Assembly: GCA_009885745.1 (NCBI GenBank)
Contig: VFKC01000007.1
Span: forward strand, 1-33,632
Direction: 5' to 3'
Length of the DNA: 33,632 nt
DNA from: Actinomycetota bacterium
GTDB taxonomy: Bacteria; Actinomycetota; Actinomycetes; S36-B12; UBA5976
Shown here: positions 26,400 to 33,632 of the stretch, piece by piece
Layout of the letters: each line of letters begins with the position of its first letter
Position numbering within the stretch: position 1 is the stretch's first letter
Translations under genes and position numbers: made by a program
Notes under the pieces: model-generated
Told to the model about the DNA's origin: nothing
What the model saw: the letters and a program-made list of their open reading frames with translations, nothing else
Databases searched by the model: none

Positions 26400-28145
26400 A
26401 TGCAAACGCATAAGTACGACGTAATTATTGTTGGTGCCGGTGGCGCCGGCATGCGCGCTGCTCTTGAGTCGAGCCAACGTGGTCGTACTGCTGTTCTGAC
26501 CAAGCTCTACCCAACTCGCTCACATACCGGTGCTGCTCAGGGTGGAATGTGTGCAGCACTAGCCAATGTCGAAGAAGACAACTGGGAATGGCATACATTC
26601 GACACAGTTAAGGGCGGCGATTACTTAGTTGATCAAGATGCTGCCGAGATTATGTGTCGCGAAGCAATTGATGCGGTAATCGATTTAGAAAAAATGGGAT
26701 TGCCGTTCAATAGAACACCTGAAGGCAAGATTGACCAGCGCAGATTTGGCGGTCACACGCGCAACCATGGCGAAGCCGCAGTGCGTCGTTCATGTTTTGC
26801 TGCCGATCGCACTGGTCACATGATTTTGCAGACTTTGTACCAAAACTGCATCAAGAACAATGTGGAGTTTTACAACGAGTTCTATGTTTTAGATCTTTTG
26901 CTGAACAAAGATGCTGATGGTAATCCCATTACTTCCGGTGTTGTTGCCTATGAACTTGCCACTGGCGAGATTCACCTTTTCCAGGCCAAGAGCGTTGTGC
27001 TTGCTACTGGTGGTTTTGGCAAGGTCTTCAAAACTACTTCCAATGCCCACACTCTTACTGGTGATGGCATGGGAATTGTTTATCGCAAGGGTCTTCCGCT
27101 TGAAGACATGGAGTTTTATCAGTTCCACCCAACAGGCCTTGCTGGCCTTGGTGTGCTTCTTACTGAAGGTGCACGTGGCGAAGGTGGCATCTTGCGTAAC
27201 GCTTCGGGTGAACGCTTCATGGAGCGTTATGCGCCTACTATTAAGGACCTTGCCCCGCGCGACATGGTTGCTCGGGCAATGGTTCAAGAAGTGCGTGAAG
27301 GTCGTGGCGCTGGTCCATACAAGGACTACGTTTACCTAGACCTCACTCACTTACCTGCTGAGCAAATCGAATCCAAGTTGCCAGACATCACTGAGTTCTC
27401 GCGGACTTACCTTGGTGTGGATCCAATCACCGAGCGTGTGCCAGTATTTCCAACCGCGCATTACGCTATGGGTGGCGTGCCAACTGATGTTGAGACTCGC
27501 GTACTTCGCGATAACACCAATGTTGTTCCTGGTCTGTTTGCGGCCGGCGAAGTTGCTTGTGTTTCAGTACACGGAGCTAACCGTCTTGGCACTAACTCCC
27601 TGCTAGACATCAACGTATTTGGTCGTCGTGCCGGAATTGCTGCGGCTGAGTATGCGGCAACTGCGGACTATGTTGACTTGCCGGATTCACCAGCAGACCT
27701 AGTTGTGAACATGGTCGAGAATCTAAAGAACAGCACTGGTACTGAACGCGTTGCTCCTATCCGCAAGGCCATGCAAGACACCATGGACATGAACGCTCAG
27801 GTTTACCGCACGGATGAAACGCTAAGGACCGCCTTGCAAGATTTGCGTGACCTGAAGGTTCGTTACGCGAATGTCAGCATCCAAGATAAGGGCGCTCGTT
27901 ACAACACTGATTTGTTAGAAGCAATCGAGCTTGGCTTCTTACTTGATCTTGCTGAGGTCCTAGTTGTTGGCGCACTTGCGCGTAAAGAATCTCGCGGAGG
28001 ACATGCACGCGAAGATTTCCAAACTCGTGATGACGAGAACTTCATGGTGCATACCATGGCTTACCTAGACGAAGCAGAAGGTGTTCGCCTTGGTTATAAG
28101 CCAGTCACGATGACCCGTTACCAGCCGATGGAGCGCAAGTACTAA
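26400..28145 (+). CDS. sdhA: Succinate dehydrogenase flavoprotein subunit
   Basis: A 581-residue catalytic subunit that oxidises succinate to fumarate at the inner face of the membrane. FAD-binding [12 protein letters not shown] at 12-23; covalent flavin attachment at H42 ([11 protein letters not shown]); the capping domain with QFHPTGL and [12 protein letters not shown]; the catalytic arginine region RDMVARAM; and [16 protein letters not shown] lies five bases before the ATG. The stop and the sdhB start share TAATG. The fumarate product feeds the class I fumarase at 4814. Confidence 0.97.
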   Translation: MQTHKYDVIIVGAGGAGMRAALESSQRGRTAVLTKLYPTRSHTGAAQGGMCAALANVEEDNWEWHTFDTVKGGDYLVDQDAAEIMCREAIDAVIDLEKMGLPFNRTPEGKIDQRRFGGHTRNHGEAAVRRSCFAADRTGHMILQTLYQNCIKNNVEFYNEFYVLDLLLNKDADGNPITSGVVAYELATGEIHLFQAKSVVLATGGFGKVFKTTSNAHTLTGDGMGIVYRKGLPLEDMEFYQFHPTGLAGLGVLLTEGARGEGGILRNASGERFMERYAPTIKDLAPRDMVARAMVQEVREGRGAGPYKDYVYLDLTHLPAEQIESKLPDITEFSRTYLGVDPITERVPVFPTAHYAMGGVPTDVETRVLRDNTNVVPGLFAAGEVACVSVHGANRLGTNSLLDINVFGRRAGIAAAEYAATADYVDLPDSPADLVVNMVENLKNSTGTERVAPIRKAMQDTMDMNAQVYRTDETLRTALQDLRDLKVRYANVSIQDKGARYNTDLLEAIELGFLLDLAEVLVVGALARKESRGGHAREDFQTRDDENFMVHTMAYLDEAEGVRLGYKPVTMTRYQPMERKY

Positions 28146-28957
28146 TGACAAATACAACTGAAACTTCATTCGAAGCCAACATTGATGCACTTGCAGCTGC
28201 AAATGCCACAGCCGATGTTGAGCCGGCAACTCCTGAGGCAATTCCACAGGCATTCCCAATCACAGTGCGCGTGCGTCGCTTTGATCCAGATGTGGCCGAA
28301 GAGCCGTACTGGCAAGATTTTCAAGTTGATGTGTTCTCAACCGATCGTGTTCTTGATGCTTTGCACACAATCAAGTGGGATCAAGATGGCACATTAAGCT
28401 TCCGTCGTTCTTGTGCCCATGGTGTTTGTGGTTCAGATGCGATGCGCATCAATGGACTTAATCGCCTTGCTTGCAAGACTCTGATCAAGGACTTGAATGC
28501 AAAGGAACCAATCACAGTTGAAGCCATCAAGGGTTTGCCCCTTGAAAAAGACCTCATCGTGAACATGGAACCATTCTTTGCTGCTTACCGCGAGATTATG
28601 CCATTCCTGATCACCAATGGTCATGAGCCAACTAAGGAGCGCCTGCAAACTCAAGAAGAGCGTGCGCGCTTTGATGATTCCACAAAGTGCATTCTGTGTG
28701 CTGCTTGCACAACAAGTTGCCCGGTCTTTTGGACTGATGGTCAGTACTTCGGTCCGGCTGCAATTGTTGGCGCACACCGATTCATCTTTGATAGTCGAGA
28801 CACTGGCGCCTCAACTCGACTTGAGATTCTGAACTCCAAAGAAGGTGTCTGGCGTTGTCGCACAACCTTTAACTGCACCGAGGCTTGCCCACGCGGAATT
28901 CAAATTACCCATGCGATTGCTGAAGTAAAACAAGCACTAATTCGCGGCAAGATTTAG
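28145..28957 (+). CDS. sdhB: Succinate dehydrogenase iron-sulfur subunit
   Basis: A 270-residue protein that carries electrons from SdhA to the membrane anchors. The [2Fe-2S] ligands are C90, C95, D98 and C110 (SCAHGVCGSD ... LAC), with Asp at the third place as in E. coli. The [4Fe-4S] and [3Fe-4S] motifs are CILCAACTTSCP and CRTTFNCTEACPRGI. An N-terminal extension of about 38 Ala/Glu/Thr-rich residues precedes the conserved ITVRVRRFDP. The start overlaps the sdhA stop by one base. Confidence 0.97.
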   Translation: MTNTTETSFEANIDALAAANATADVEPATPEAIPQAFPITVRVRRFDPDVAEEPYWQDFQVDVFSTDRVLDALHTIKWDQDGTLSFRRSCAHGVCGSDAMRINGLNRLACKTLIKDLNAKEPITVEAIKGLPLEKDLIVNMEPFFAAYREIMPFLITNGHEPTKERLQTQEERARFDDSTKCILCAACTTSCPVFWTDGQYFGPAAIVGAHRFIFDSRDTGASTRLEILNSKEGVWRCRTTFNCTEACPRGIQITHAIAEVKQALIRGKI

Positions 28958-29005
28958 TCAGTAATTTCCTATGCTTTAGCCCGCTAGAAAATCTCTTGTT
29001 TTGGT

Positions 29006-29656
29006 TTAAAGCAATGCTCCAGCAAGTTCGCCAACTGTCGTGACTATTTGACTTGCCGCAGCAGCAACTAGTTCCCCATCACCGGCATAACCCCAGGTGA
29101 CGCCGATGCTTGGTAAACCATGTTCTTGGGCGCCGAAGATGTCATGTTCGCGATCACCAATCATGACGATGGAAGTTTCTGGTGACATCTGTAATTCATT
29201 TAGCGCATGGGCAATAACTAGCGCCTTAGTTCCACGCAAGGCTCCACTTTCATCCGAGCCAGCAATAACCTCAAAATGATGTTCCAATTCAAAGTGGCGC
29301 AAGATGTTTACCGCGGCATAATCAACCTTTGAAGTTGCAACAGCCACCCGTGTGCCGGCGGCATTTAAATCTACCAACAATTCTCGGATACCTTCGTAGA
29401 CCGAGTTTTCGTAAGCGCCAGTTTCGTTGTAGTACTCGCGGTAATGCTTCACCGCGACTGGCAAATCTTCTTTGGCCACTCCAGCAAAATCACTAAACGA
29501 GGTCCACAAAGGTGGGCCCAGATATTTGCGAAGCTCATCTGGCTCAGGATGTTCAATACCCATCGCCGTCAAAGCGTGCAAAACACCGTTAGCGACGCCT
29601 AACCCTGAGTCCGTCAGAGTTCCATCAAGGTCAAAGAGAACAACATCGAAAGCCAC
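29006..29656 (-). CDS. HAD-family phosphatase (phosphoglycolate phosphatase-like)
   Basis: A 216-residue protein with all four HAD motifs: nucleophile D9 in FDLDGTLTDS, motif II ATSKVD, the motif III lysine before ALVIAHAL, and motif IV IGDREHDIFGA. The helical cap (about 16-85) is the class seen in Gph-type phosphatases, so phosphoglycolate or a similar small phosphate is a likely substrate; specificity is not readable here. Starts at GTG, sharing one base with the trpS stop, as third gene of the CNNM-trpS-HAD unit. Confidence 0.88.
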   Translation of the reverse strand: MAFDVVLFDLDGTLTDSGLGVANGVLHALTAMGIEHPEPDELRKYLGPPLWTSFSDFAGVAKEDLPVAVKHYREYYNETGAYENSVYEGIRELLVDLNAAGTRVAVATSKVDYAAVNILRHFELEHHFEVIAGSDESGALRGTKALVIAHALNELQMSPETSIVMIGDREHDIFGAQEHGLPSIGVTWGYAGDGELVAAAASQIVTTVGELAGALL

Positions 29657-30645
29657 TAGATTGCAAATCCAATTTTTGTGTAGACGTCCTTGACCGTGGC
29701 AGCAGCAATTTCGCGAGCACGATTTGCCCCATCAACCATTAGCGATTCAAGTTCGGCGCGATCGCCCATTAACTCAAAGACACGATTTTGGAATGGTTCG
29801 GCAAATTCTAGAACTGTAGCGGCAACTTCTTTTTTAAGGTCGCCGTACATTCGGCCAGCAAAAGAATCGACTAACTCGGGCACAGCAGTCCCGGTGTACG
29901 CAGACAAAATCGTGAGCAAGTTAGAAACCCCAGGCTTGTTGATGACATCGAAACTAATCTGCGTATCCGAATCAGTGACAGCTGACTTAATCTTTTTTTC
30001 TGTCACCTTCAGCGAATCAAGTAAGTTGACACAACCGGCAGGCGATGACTTACTCATCTTTGCGGTTGGATCCTGTAGGTCCATAATCTTCGCGGTTGCC
30101 TTAAGGATGTGTGGCTCTGGAACAACTAATGTTTGGCCAAAGCGACCGTTAAACCGGATTGCTAGGTCTCTAGTTAGCTCAAGGTGTTGACGCTGATCTT
30201 CACCAACTGGAACGGCATTTGGGCGATAAAGCAAAATGTCGGCAGCCTGCAAAATTGGGTAAGTTAGCAACCCCACGCTCGCACTTGATGCGCCACCTTT
30301 GGCTGCCTTGTCTTTGAACTGGGTCATCCGATTGGCTTCACCAAGTCCAGTCAGACATGACAAGACCCACATTAATTGCGCGTGTTCAGGAACTTGGCTC
30401 TGCACAAAAATTGTGGATTTCTTTGAATCAATGCCCAACGCTAAAAGTTGAGCGAAAGATAAAAGCGTGCGTTCGCGTAGCTGTGCTGGGTCTTGTTCAA
30501 CCGTGATGGCGTGCATATCAGCGATGAAGTAAAGGCACTCGTGGGTATCTTGCATCGATACCCAATTAGTTAATGCCCCTAGGTGATTACCGATGTGAAA
30601 ACTATCTGCAGTCGGTTGAATACCTGATAAAACCCGAGGTGTCAT
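29656..30645 (-). CDS. trpS: Tryptophan-tRNA ligase
   Basis: Class I aminoacyl-tRNA synthetase charging tRNA-Trp. The 329 residues include the HIGH-type motif HIGN at 17-20 within SGIQPTADSFHIGNHLGAL, KMSKS at 196-200, MDLQDPTAKMSKS, and GED-QRQH near 148-154 for tryptophan and ATP contacts. Starts at ATG overlapping the upstream TGA within ATGA. No T-box leader is possible, because the gene is internal to an operon. Confidence 0.97.
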   Translation of the reverse strand: MTPRVLSGIQPTADSFHIGNHLGALTNWVSMQDTHECLYFIADMHAITVEQDPAQLRERTLLSFAQLLALGIDSKKSTIFVQSQVPEHAQLMWVLSCLTGLGEANRMTQFKDKAAKGGASSASVGLLTYPILQAADILLYRPNAVPVGEDQRQHLELTRDLAIRFNGRFGQTLVVPEPHILKATAKIMDLQDPTAKMSKSSPAGCVNLLDSLKVTEKKIKSAVTDSDTQISFDVINKPGVSNLLTILSAYTGTAVPELVDSFAGRMYGDLKKEVAATVLEFAEPFQNRVFELMGDRAELESLMVDGANRAREIAAATVKDVYTKIGFAI

Positions 30646-31949
30646 TCGCCTATTCTCTCATCGTCTGGCACGTCATTGCGCACAACACGGATGCGCGAAA
30701 TGCGCAGTGCATCCATCTCGACCACAGTCAAAGTCGCATTTTGGTGAACAATTTCATCGGTGATTGCTGGCATGCGCCCCAAACCAGCCGCCATGAAACC
30801 AGCCACTGTGTCGTAGGGACCTTCGGGAAGTTCCAAACCTGTTTCATCATGAAAGTCATCAAGATTTAGTAGCCCATCAACCACAACATCTTTACTCGGC
30901 GGAATAACGCCTTCGGATGCATCCGTGTCGTATTCGTCGCGGATGTCACCGATGAGTTCTTCGACAAGATCCTCAAGAGTCACGATGCCATCCGTGCCGC
31001 CATATTCATCCACGACGATAGCCATGTGGGCACCAGCGGCGCGCATGTCTGACAATGCTGGGATGACTCGCTTTGATCCGGGCAGTCGAGCTATCTCGCG
31101 TACTAGGTCACCTACCCGAATTGAACGTTCACGAATGTCTGGCGCCAAAATATCGCGCACATGCACAAAGCCAAGGATCTCGTCTTGTGAGCCATCACTG
31201 ACTGGATAACGTGAATGGGGTAGTTCGCTAATAATTTTGGCTGCCTTGAATGCGGGTAAGTCCGCGTCAAGAAATGCAACTTCAGTTCGCGGAATCATAA
31301 CCTCGCGGATTTCGCGCTTGCCTGCTTCAAATACATCGTCAATCAGTTCGCGTTCTGCCGTGGTGAGTTCCTCATGAGCGGCAACCATGCCACGTAATTC
31401 TTCACCAGAAATTTGTTCACGGCCTGCAGTAGGGCTTCCACCAAGAATGCGCACGACCACATTTGTGGATTTTGAGAGAAATCCAATAAATGGAGTGAAT
31501 ATCTTTGCTATCACATCAATCGGGCCAGCCAAGAACAATGAATAACGTTCAGCGTGCTGTATTCCCAAACGCTTTGGCACAAGTTCAGCCAGGACCAAAG
31601 ATAAATAGGCGACGACCAGAGTGGACAGCAGAAATGAAACCGTCTCAGCTGTTCGTGCAGAAAGACCTAAATCTTCAAGACGTGGAACCACTATTGGCGA
31701 AATACGCTTTTCGCCGTAAGCAGCGGAAAGAAAACCGGTAAAGGTAACCCCGACCTGGCCTGCTGCTAAAAAGCGGTTGGGATTCTTGACTAGCTTTTCT
31801 AGGCGCTTACCGCGTCGACCGTGGGTTTCAGATAGTTTCTGGACCTGACTGTCGCGCAATGTCATGAGCGCAGTTTCCGCGGCCACAAAAAATGCGCCGA
31901 CAATCATGAAAACTAGAACAGTGCCAATAATCGGCAACAAGGCAATCAC
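30642..31949 (-). CDS. CNNM/CBS-domain (HlyC/CorC family) membrane protein
   Basis: A 435-residue protein. An N-terminal DUF21/CNNM domain has about four membrane segments (3-25, 60-80, 98-118, 130-150). Two CBS domains follow (about 210-335; REVMIPRTEVAFLD, GFVHVRDILAP, VDEYGGTDGIVTLEDLVEELIGDI), then a C-terminal CorC/HlyC domain (about 350-425). Family members are linked to magnesium or cobalt export; older hemolysin labels are misleading. Starts at GTG with a leaderless -10 (TAGACT, six bases upstream) and heads the operon with trpS and the HAD gene. Confidence 0.92.
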   Translation of the reverse strand: MIALLPIIGTVLVFMIVGAFFVAAETALMTLRDSQVQKLSETHGRRGKRLEKLVKNPNRFLAAGQVGVTFTGFLSAAYGEKRISPIVVPRLEDLGLSARTAETVSFLLSTLVVAYLSLVLAELVPKRLGIQHAERYSLFLAGPIDVIAKIFTPFIGFLSKSTNVVVRILGGSPTAGREQISGEELRGMVAAHEELTTAERELIDDVFEAGKREIREVMIPRTEVAFLDADLPAFKAAKIISELPHSRYPVSDGSQDEILGFVHVRDILAPDIRERSIRVGDLVREIARLPGSKRVIPALSDMRAAGAHMAIVVDEYGGTDGIVTLEDLVEELIGDIRDEYDTDASEGVIPPSKDVVVDGLLNLDDFHDETGLELPEGPYDTVAGFMAAGLGRMPAITDEIVHQNATLTVVEMDALRISRIRVVRNDVPDDERIGE

Positions 31950-31955
31950 AATATG

Positions 31956-31961
31956 AGTCTA
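31956..31961 (-). promoter_or_regulatory. Leaderless -10 of the CNNM-trpS-HAD operon
   Basis: Minus-strand TAGACT, six bases (CATATT), then GTG at 31949. No Shine-Dalgarno precedes the start. Confidence 0.5.
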
Positions 31962-32051
31962 CCGTTGGACGAGTGCCTAGAGTTGTGCTGTCAATGCACT
32001 GCGAGTTTGGCAAGTGAGTTACCTATTGCGCAATGGATCTGGTGAATCCAA

Positions 32052-32107
32052 GCAACGTTTTGTTGCATGCACTCGGCAAGCAACATGCCGCATTCACCTT
32101 GCGGCAT
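32052..32107. repeat. Small inverted repeats between the CNNM and fic genes
   Basis: GCAAC-GTTTT-GTTGC (32052-32066) is followed by ATGCCGC (32085-32091) and GCGGCAT (32101-32107) around a 9-base loop. ATTCACC occurs twice (32092, 32106) and CAAGCAAC-like words recur. This is dense for such a short spacer and distinct from the AT-rich fic operator downstream. Function unknown. Confidence 0.5.
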
Positions 32108-32143
32108 TCACCCTGCCAAAGGGCAAGAACACCGCTTCTGGTC

Positions 32144-32197
32144 TTTGTTATATTGTTGCTTGCCAAATATAACAAAAGCGGCACTATAGTTATATTG
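32144..32197 (+). promoter_or_regulatory. fic control region: palindromic operator plus leaderless promoter
   Basis: TTTGTTATATT (32144-32154) and AATATAACAAA (32166-32176) form a perfect 11-bp inverted repeat around 11 bases. The 9-mer GTTATATTG at 32147-32155 recurs at 32189-32197, ending on the G of the fic start. A possible -35 (TTGCCA, 32160-32165) lies in the loop; the -10 TATAGT (32185-32190) is 19 bp on and six bases before the GTG. Bound protein would cover both the promoter and the start codon. Confidence 0.6.
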
Positions 32198-33399
32198 TGG
32201 ACCTAAAAGCCTTCCAAGAATACGCCCCCGGCTACATTGTCGACATTTCCGGTAGTGACCCAGCCGGTGGAGAGTGGCGCTCAAGAGCCTTTGTTCCAAA
32301 GCCTTTGCCCAACACATCCCCCACACTCAGCGCCGAAACCTTCAACCAGATCTCTGCTGCACGAGCTGCCCTGGCCGCTCTCGAGGGATCAGCGATTCAC
32401 CTACCAAACCGATGGGTATTTCGGCATGCCACCTTGCGCCGTGAAGCCCAAAGCACCTCGGCACTGGAGGGAACTTTCGCTCCCATTGAGGATGTCCTCA
32501 CCGCAAGTTCCGACGATCCGCAAGATGATGCGATGTCGGAAGTGCTTCGCTATGTCTCGATGGCTAGTCACGCCTTTGCCTCCGTCATGAGCGGACGCCG
32601 GTTAAGCATGAACTTGATCTGCGAATTGCACGGCGAACTGCTGCGCGAGAGTGCACTTGAGAATGAAGCCGGTCGATTGCGGGAAACGCAAGTGATGATC
32701 GGTTCACATGTACCTGGAACGCCGCTACAGGTTGTGCTGGATAATGCGCGCTTTGTGCCAAGCCCACCCGGAGATCAACTTCAAGCCGGCATGGATCAAT
32801 TGGTTGCCTGGATGGGTAGTGACTTGAGTCAGCACATTGACCCAGTCGTTGCTACGTCCATGTTGCACTATCAGTTTGAATGTCTGCATCCTTTTGTGGA
32901 TGGCAATGGGCGCCTCGGTCGCCTACTCGTTGTGTTGTATTTGCTGCAAGGTGGATTAATCACAGAGCCAACTCTGTTTGTGTCACCGTGGTTTGAGGCA
33001 CGTCGAGATAAGTATTTTGAGTCACTCTTACGAGTAAGCACACACAATGATTGGGATTCATACATCCGCTTCTTTGCTCAAGGAATTGAGGAGTCCGCCA
33101 ACAATACGGCTGAACTGATGCAGGCGCTCACAGAAATTCAAGGCGAGCTCAAGGATCAACTGGTAGCAGCTGGCATACGTGCAGAGAGCGCACAGAGGCT
33201 CATTGATTACGCCATTTCTAATCCGACATTTACCGTTGCGCAAGCCGCAGAGAGCACCGGAATTTCCTACCCTCGAGCCAATAAAGTCATTGCACAACTT
33301 GTTGAACTCGAGATTCTTAACATTGTTGATACCACGGCATACAGGCGGAGGTTCTTTGCGCCGAAGATCCTCAAGGCATTAAGTCGATCTAGCAAATAG
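32197..33399 (+). CDS. Class II Fic protein with C-terminal winged helix
   Basis: A 400-residue Fic protein, probably an AMP-transferase acting on an unknown target. The Fic core at about 140-300 holds the complete active site HPFVDGNGRLGR (231-242). The inhibitory helix motif [S/T]xxxE[G/N] is T87-SAL-E91-G92, before the core, which defines class II; E91 would block ATP binding until relieved. The C-terminal 65 residues (FTVAQAAESTGISYPRANKV) form a helix-turn-helix likely to bind the palindromes upstream. No separate antitoxin gene is seen. Three sampled lines are 55% GC, against 45-48% in lines sampled from sdhA and trpS, hinting at transfer. Starts at GTG with no leader. Confidence 0.92.
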   Translation: MDLKAFQEYAPGYIVDISGSDPAGGEWRSRAFVPKPLPNTSPTLSAETFNQISAARAALAALEGSAIHLPNRWVFRHATLRREAQSTSALEGTFAPIEDVLTASSDDPQDDAMSEVLRYVSMASHAFASVMSGRRLSMNLICELHGELLRESALENEAGRLRETQVMIGSHVPGTPLQVVLDNARFVPSPPGDQLQAGMDQLVAWMGSDLSQHIDPVVATSMLHYQFECLHPFVDGNGRLGRLLVVLYLLQGGLITEPTLFVSPWFEARRDKYFESLLRVSTHNDWDSYIRFFAQGIEESANNTAELMQALTEIQGELKDQLVAAGIRAESAQRLIDYAISNPTFTVAQAAESTGISYPRANKVIAQLVELEILNIVDTTAYRRRFFAPKILKALSRSSK

Positions 33400-33412
33400 C
33401 GCTTAGTCCGAC

Positions 33413-33632
33413 CTAAAAGTTAAATATCGCAGTTACTGGGGCGTGATCGCTCCAGCGTTCGGCGTAGGTATCAGCGCGATTGACGACAACATCGGTGCAA
33501 TATTGGGCTAATTTCTCAGTTGCCAAATGGTAATCAATGCGCCAGCCAGCATCATTGTCGAAAGCTTGCCCGCGCCAAGACCACCAGGTGTATGGCCCTT
33601 CAATTTCGCCAGCAACTTTGCGGCCTAAATCT
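33413..33632 (-). CDS. xthA: Exodeoxyribonuclease III, C-terminal part (cut by window edge)
   Basis: Reading the minus strand from the window edge gives about 72 residues ending at TAG (33415-33413). They include GPYTWWSWRGQAF, GWRIDYHLAT and the terminal RWSDHAPVTAIFNF. These are the Asp and His active-site motifs of the exonuclease III/AP endonuclease family, which cuts DNA at abasic sites in base-excision repair. The 5' part lies outside the window. Convergent with fic, 13 bp between stops. Confidence 0.9.
   Translation of the reverse strand, partial: DLGRKVAGEIEGPYTWWSWRGQAFDNDAGWRIDYHLATEKLAQYCTDVVVNRADTYAERWSDHAPVTAIFNF

Noticed and set aside
26911-27339. 142-codon ORF overlapping sdhA in another frame
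   Set aside because: Leu/Val-rich shadow frame within the conserved flavoprotein.
28958-29005. Intrinsic terminator between sdhB and the HAD gene
   Set aside because: No stable GC-rich stem with a U-run on either strand in these 48 bp.
29690-30190. 166-codon ORF antisense to trpS
   Set aside because: Reverse-frame shadow of a well-conserved synthetase, with no recognisable domain.
32052-32176. Insertion-sequence ends or CRISPR repeats before fic
   Set aside because: No transposase, no target duplication and no regular repeat-spacer pattern; the repeats fit operators better.

Overview
The window reads as chromosomal DNA of a low-to-moderate GC, streamlined actinobacterium. Marker genes include mtrA-mtrB-lpqB, accD5-accE-maf-accA3, DUF4245, DUF6542 and an actinobacterial LpdA-type flavoprotein. 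Hand-sampled coding lines are about 45-48% GC. Genes are tightly packed, neighbouring ends often abut or overlap, and no insertion sequence, tRNA, rRNA or CRISPR array was seen. A planktonic lineage such as the acI/Nanopelagicales group fits, but that placement is inference. Much of the gene order resembles two Mycobacterium tuberculosis neighbourhoods as I recall them (around Rv1086-Rv1112 and Rv3241c-Rv3285).

Layout. 1-4.7 kb: end of an unrecognised ORF, ychF, DUF6542 membrane protein, ispH, xseA, xseB, DUF4245. 4.8-12.6 kb: class I fumarase, PIN-PhoH ATPase, short prenyl synthase (uppS), YyaL-like thioredoxin-domain protein, CapA-like secreted protein, SOUL protein. 12.6-18.3 kb, all minus: comF, a structured RNA, hpf, and the mtrA-mtrB-lpqB envelope signalling operon. 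18.4-25.4 kb: gtrA, birA, then acyl-CoA carboxylase beta and epsilon subunits, maf and the biotin-carrying alpha subunit, then an LpdA-like oxidoreductase. BirA would biotinylate the alpha subunit encoded 2.5 kb away. 25.6-29 kb: succinate dehydrogenase sdhCDAB, which with the fumarase covers succinate to malate. 29-32 kb, minus: CNNM/CBS transporter, trpS and HAD phosphatase as an overlapping operon. 32.2-33.4 kb: a Fic protein with its own palindromic control region, then the end of an exonuclease III gene at the window edge.

Most interesting. (1) Between comF and hpf (also called raiA) lies a roughly 265-nt GC-rich stretch on the minus strand whose ends form an 11-bp closing helix, with several good internal hairpins. 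Position and architecture match the raiA-motif class of noncoding RNA, whose function is not settled. (2) About a dozen genes have a TANNNT-like -10 hexamer exactly six bases before the start codon, which predicts leaderless mRNAs. In five divergent gene pairs the element reads TAN3TA, so it works in both directions. (3) The fic gene carries a perfect 11-bp inverted repeat plus a third half-site that runs into its start codon, which suggests autoregulation by its C-terminal winged helix.
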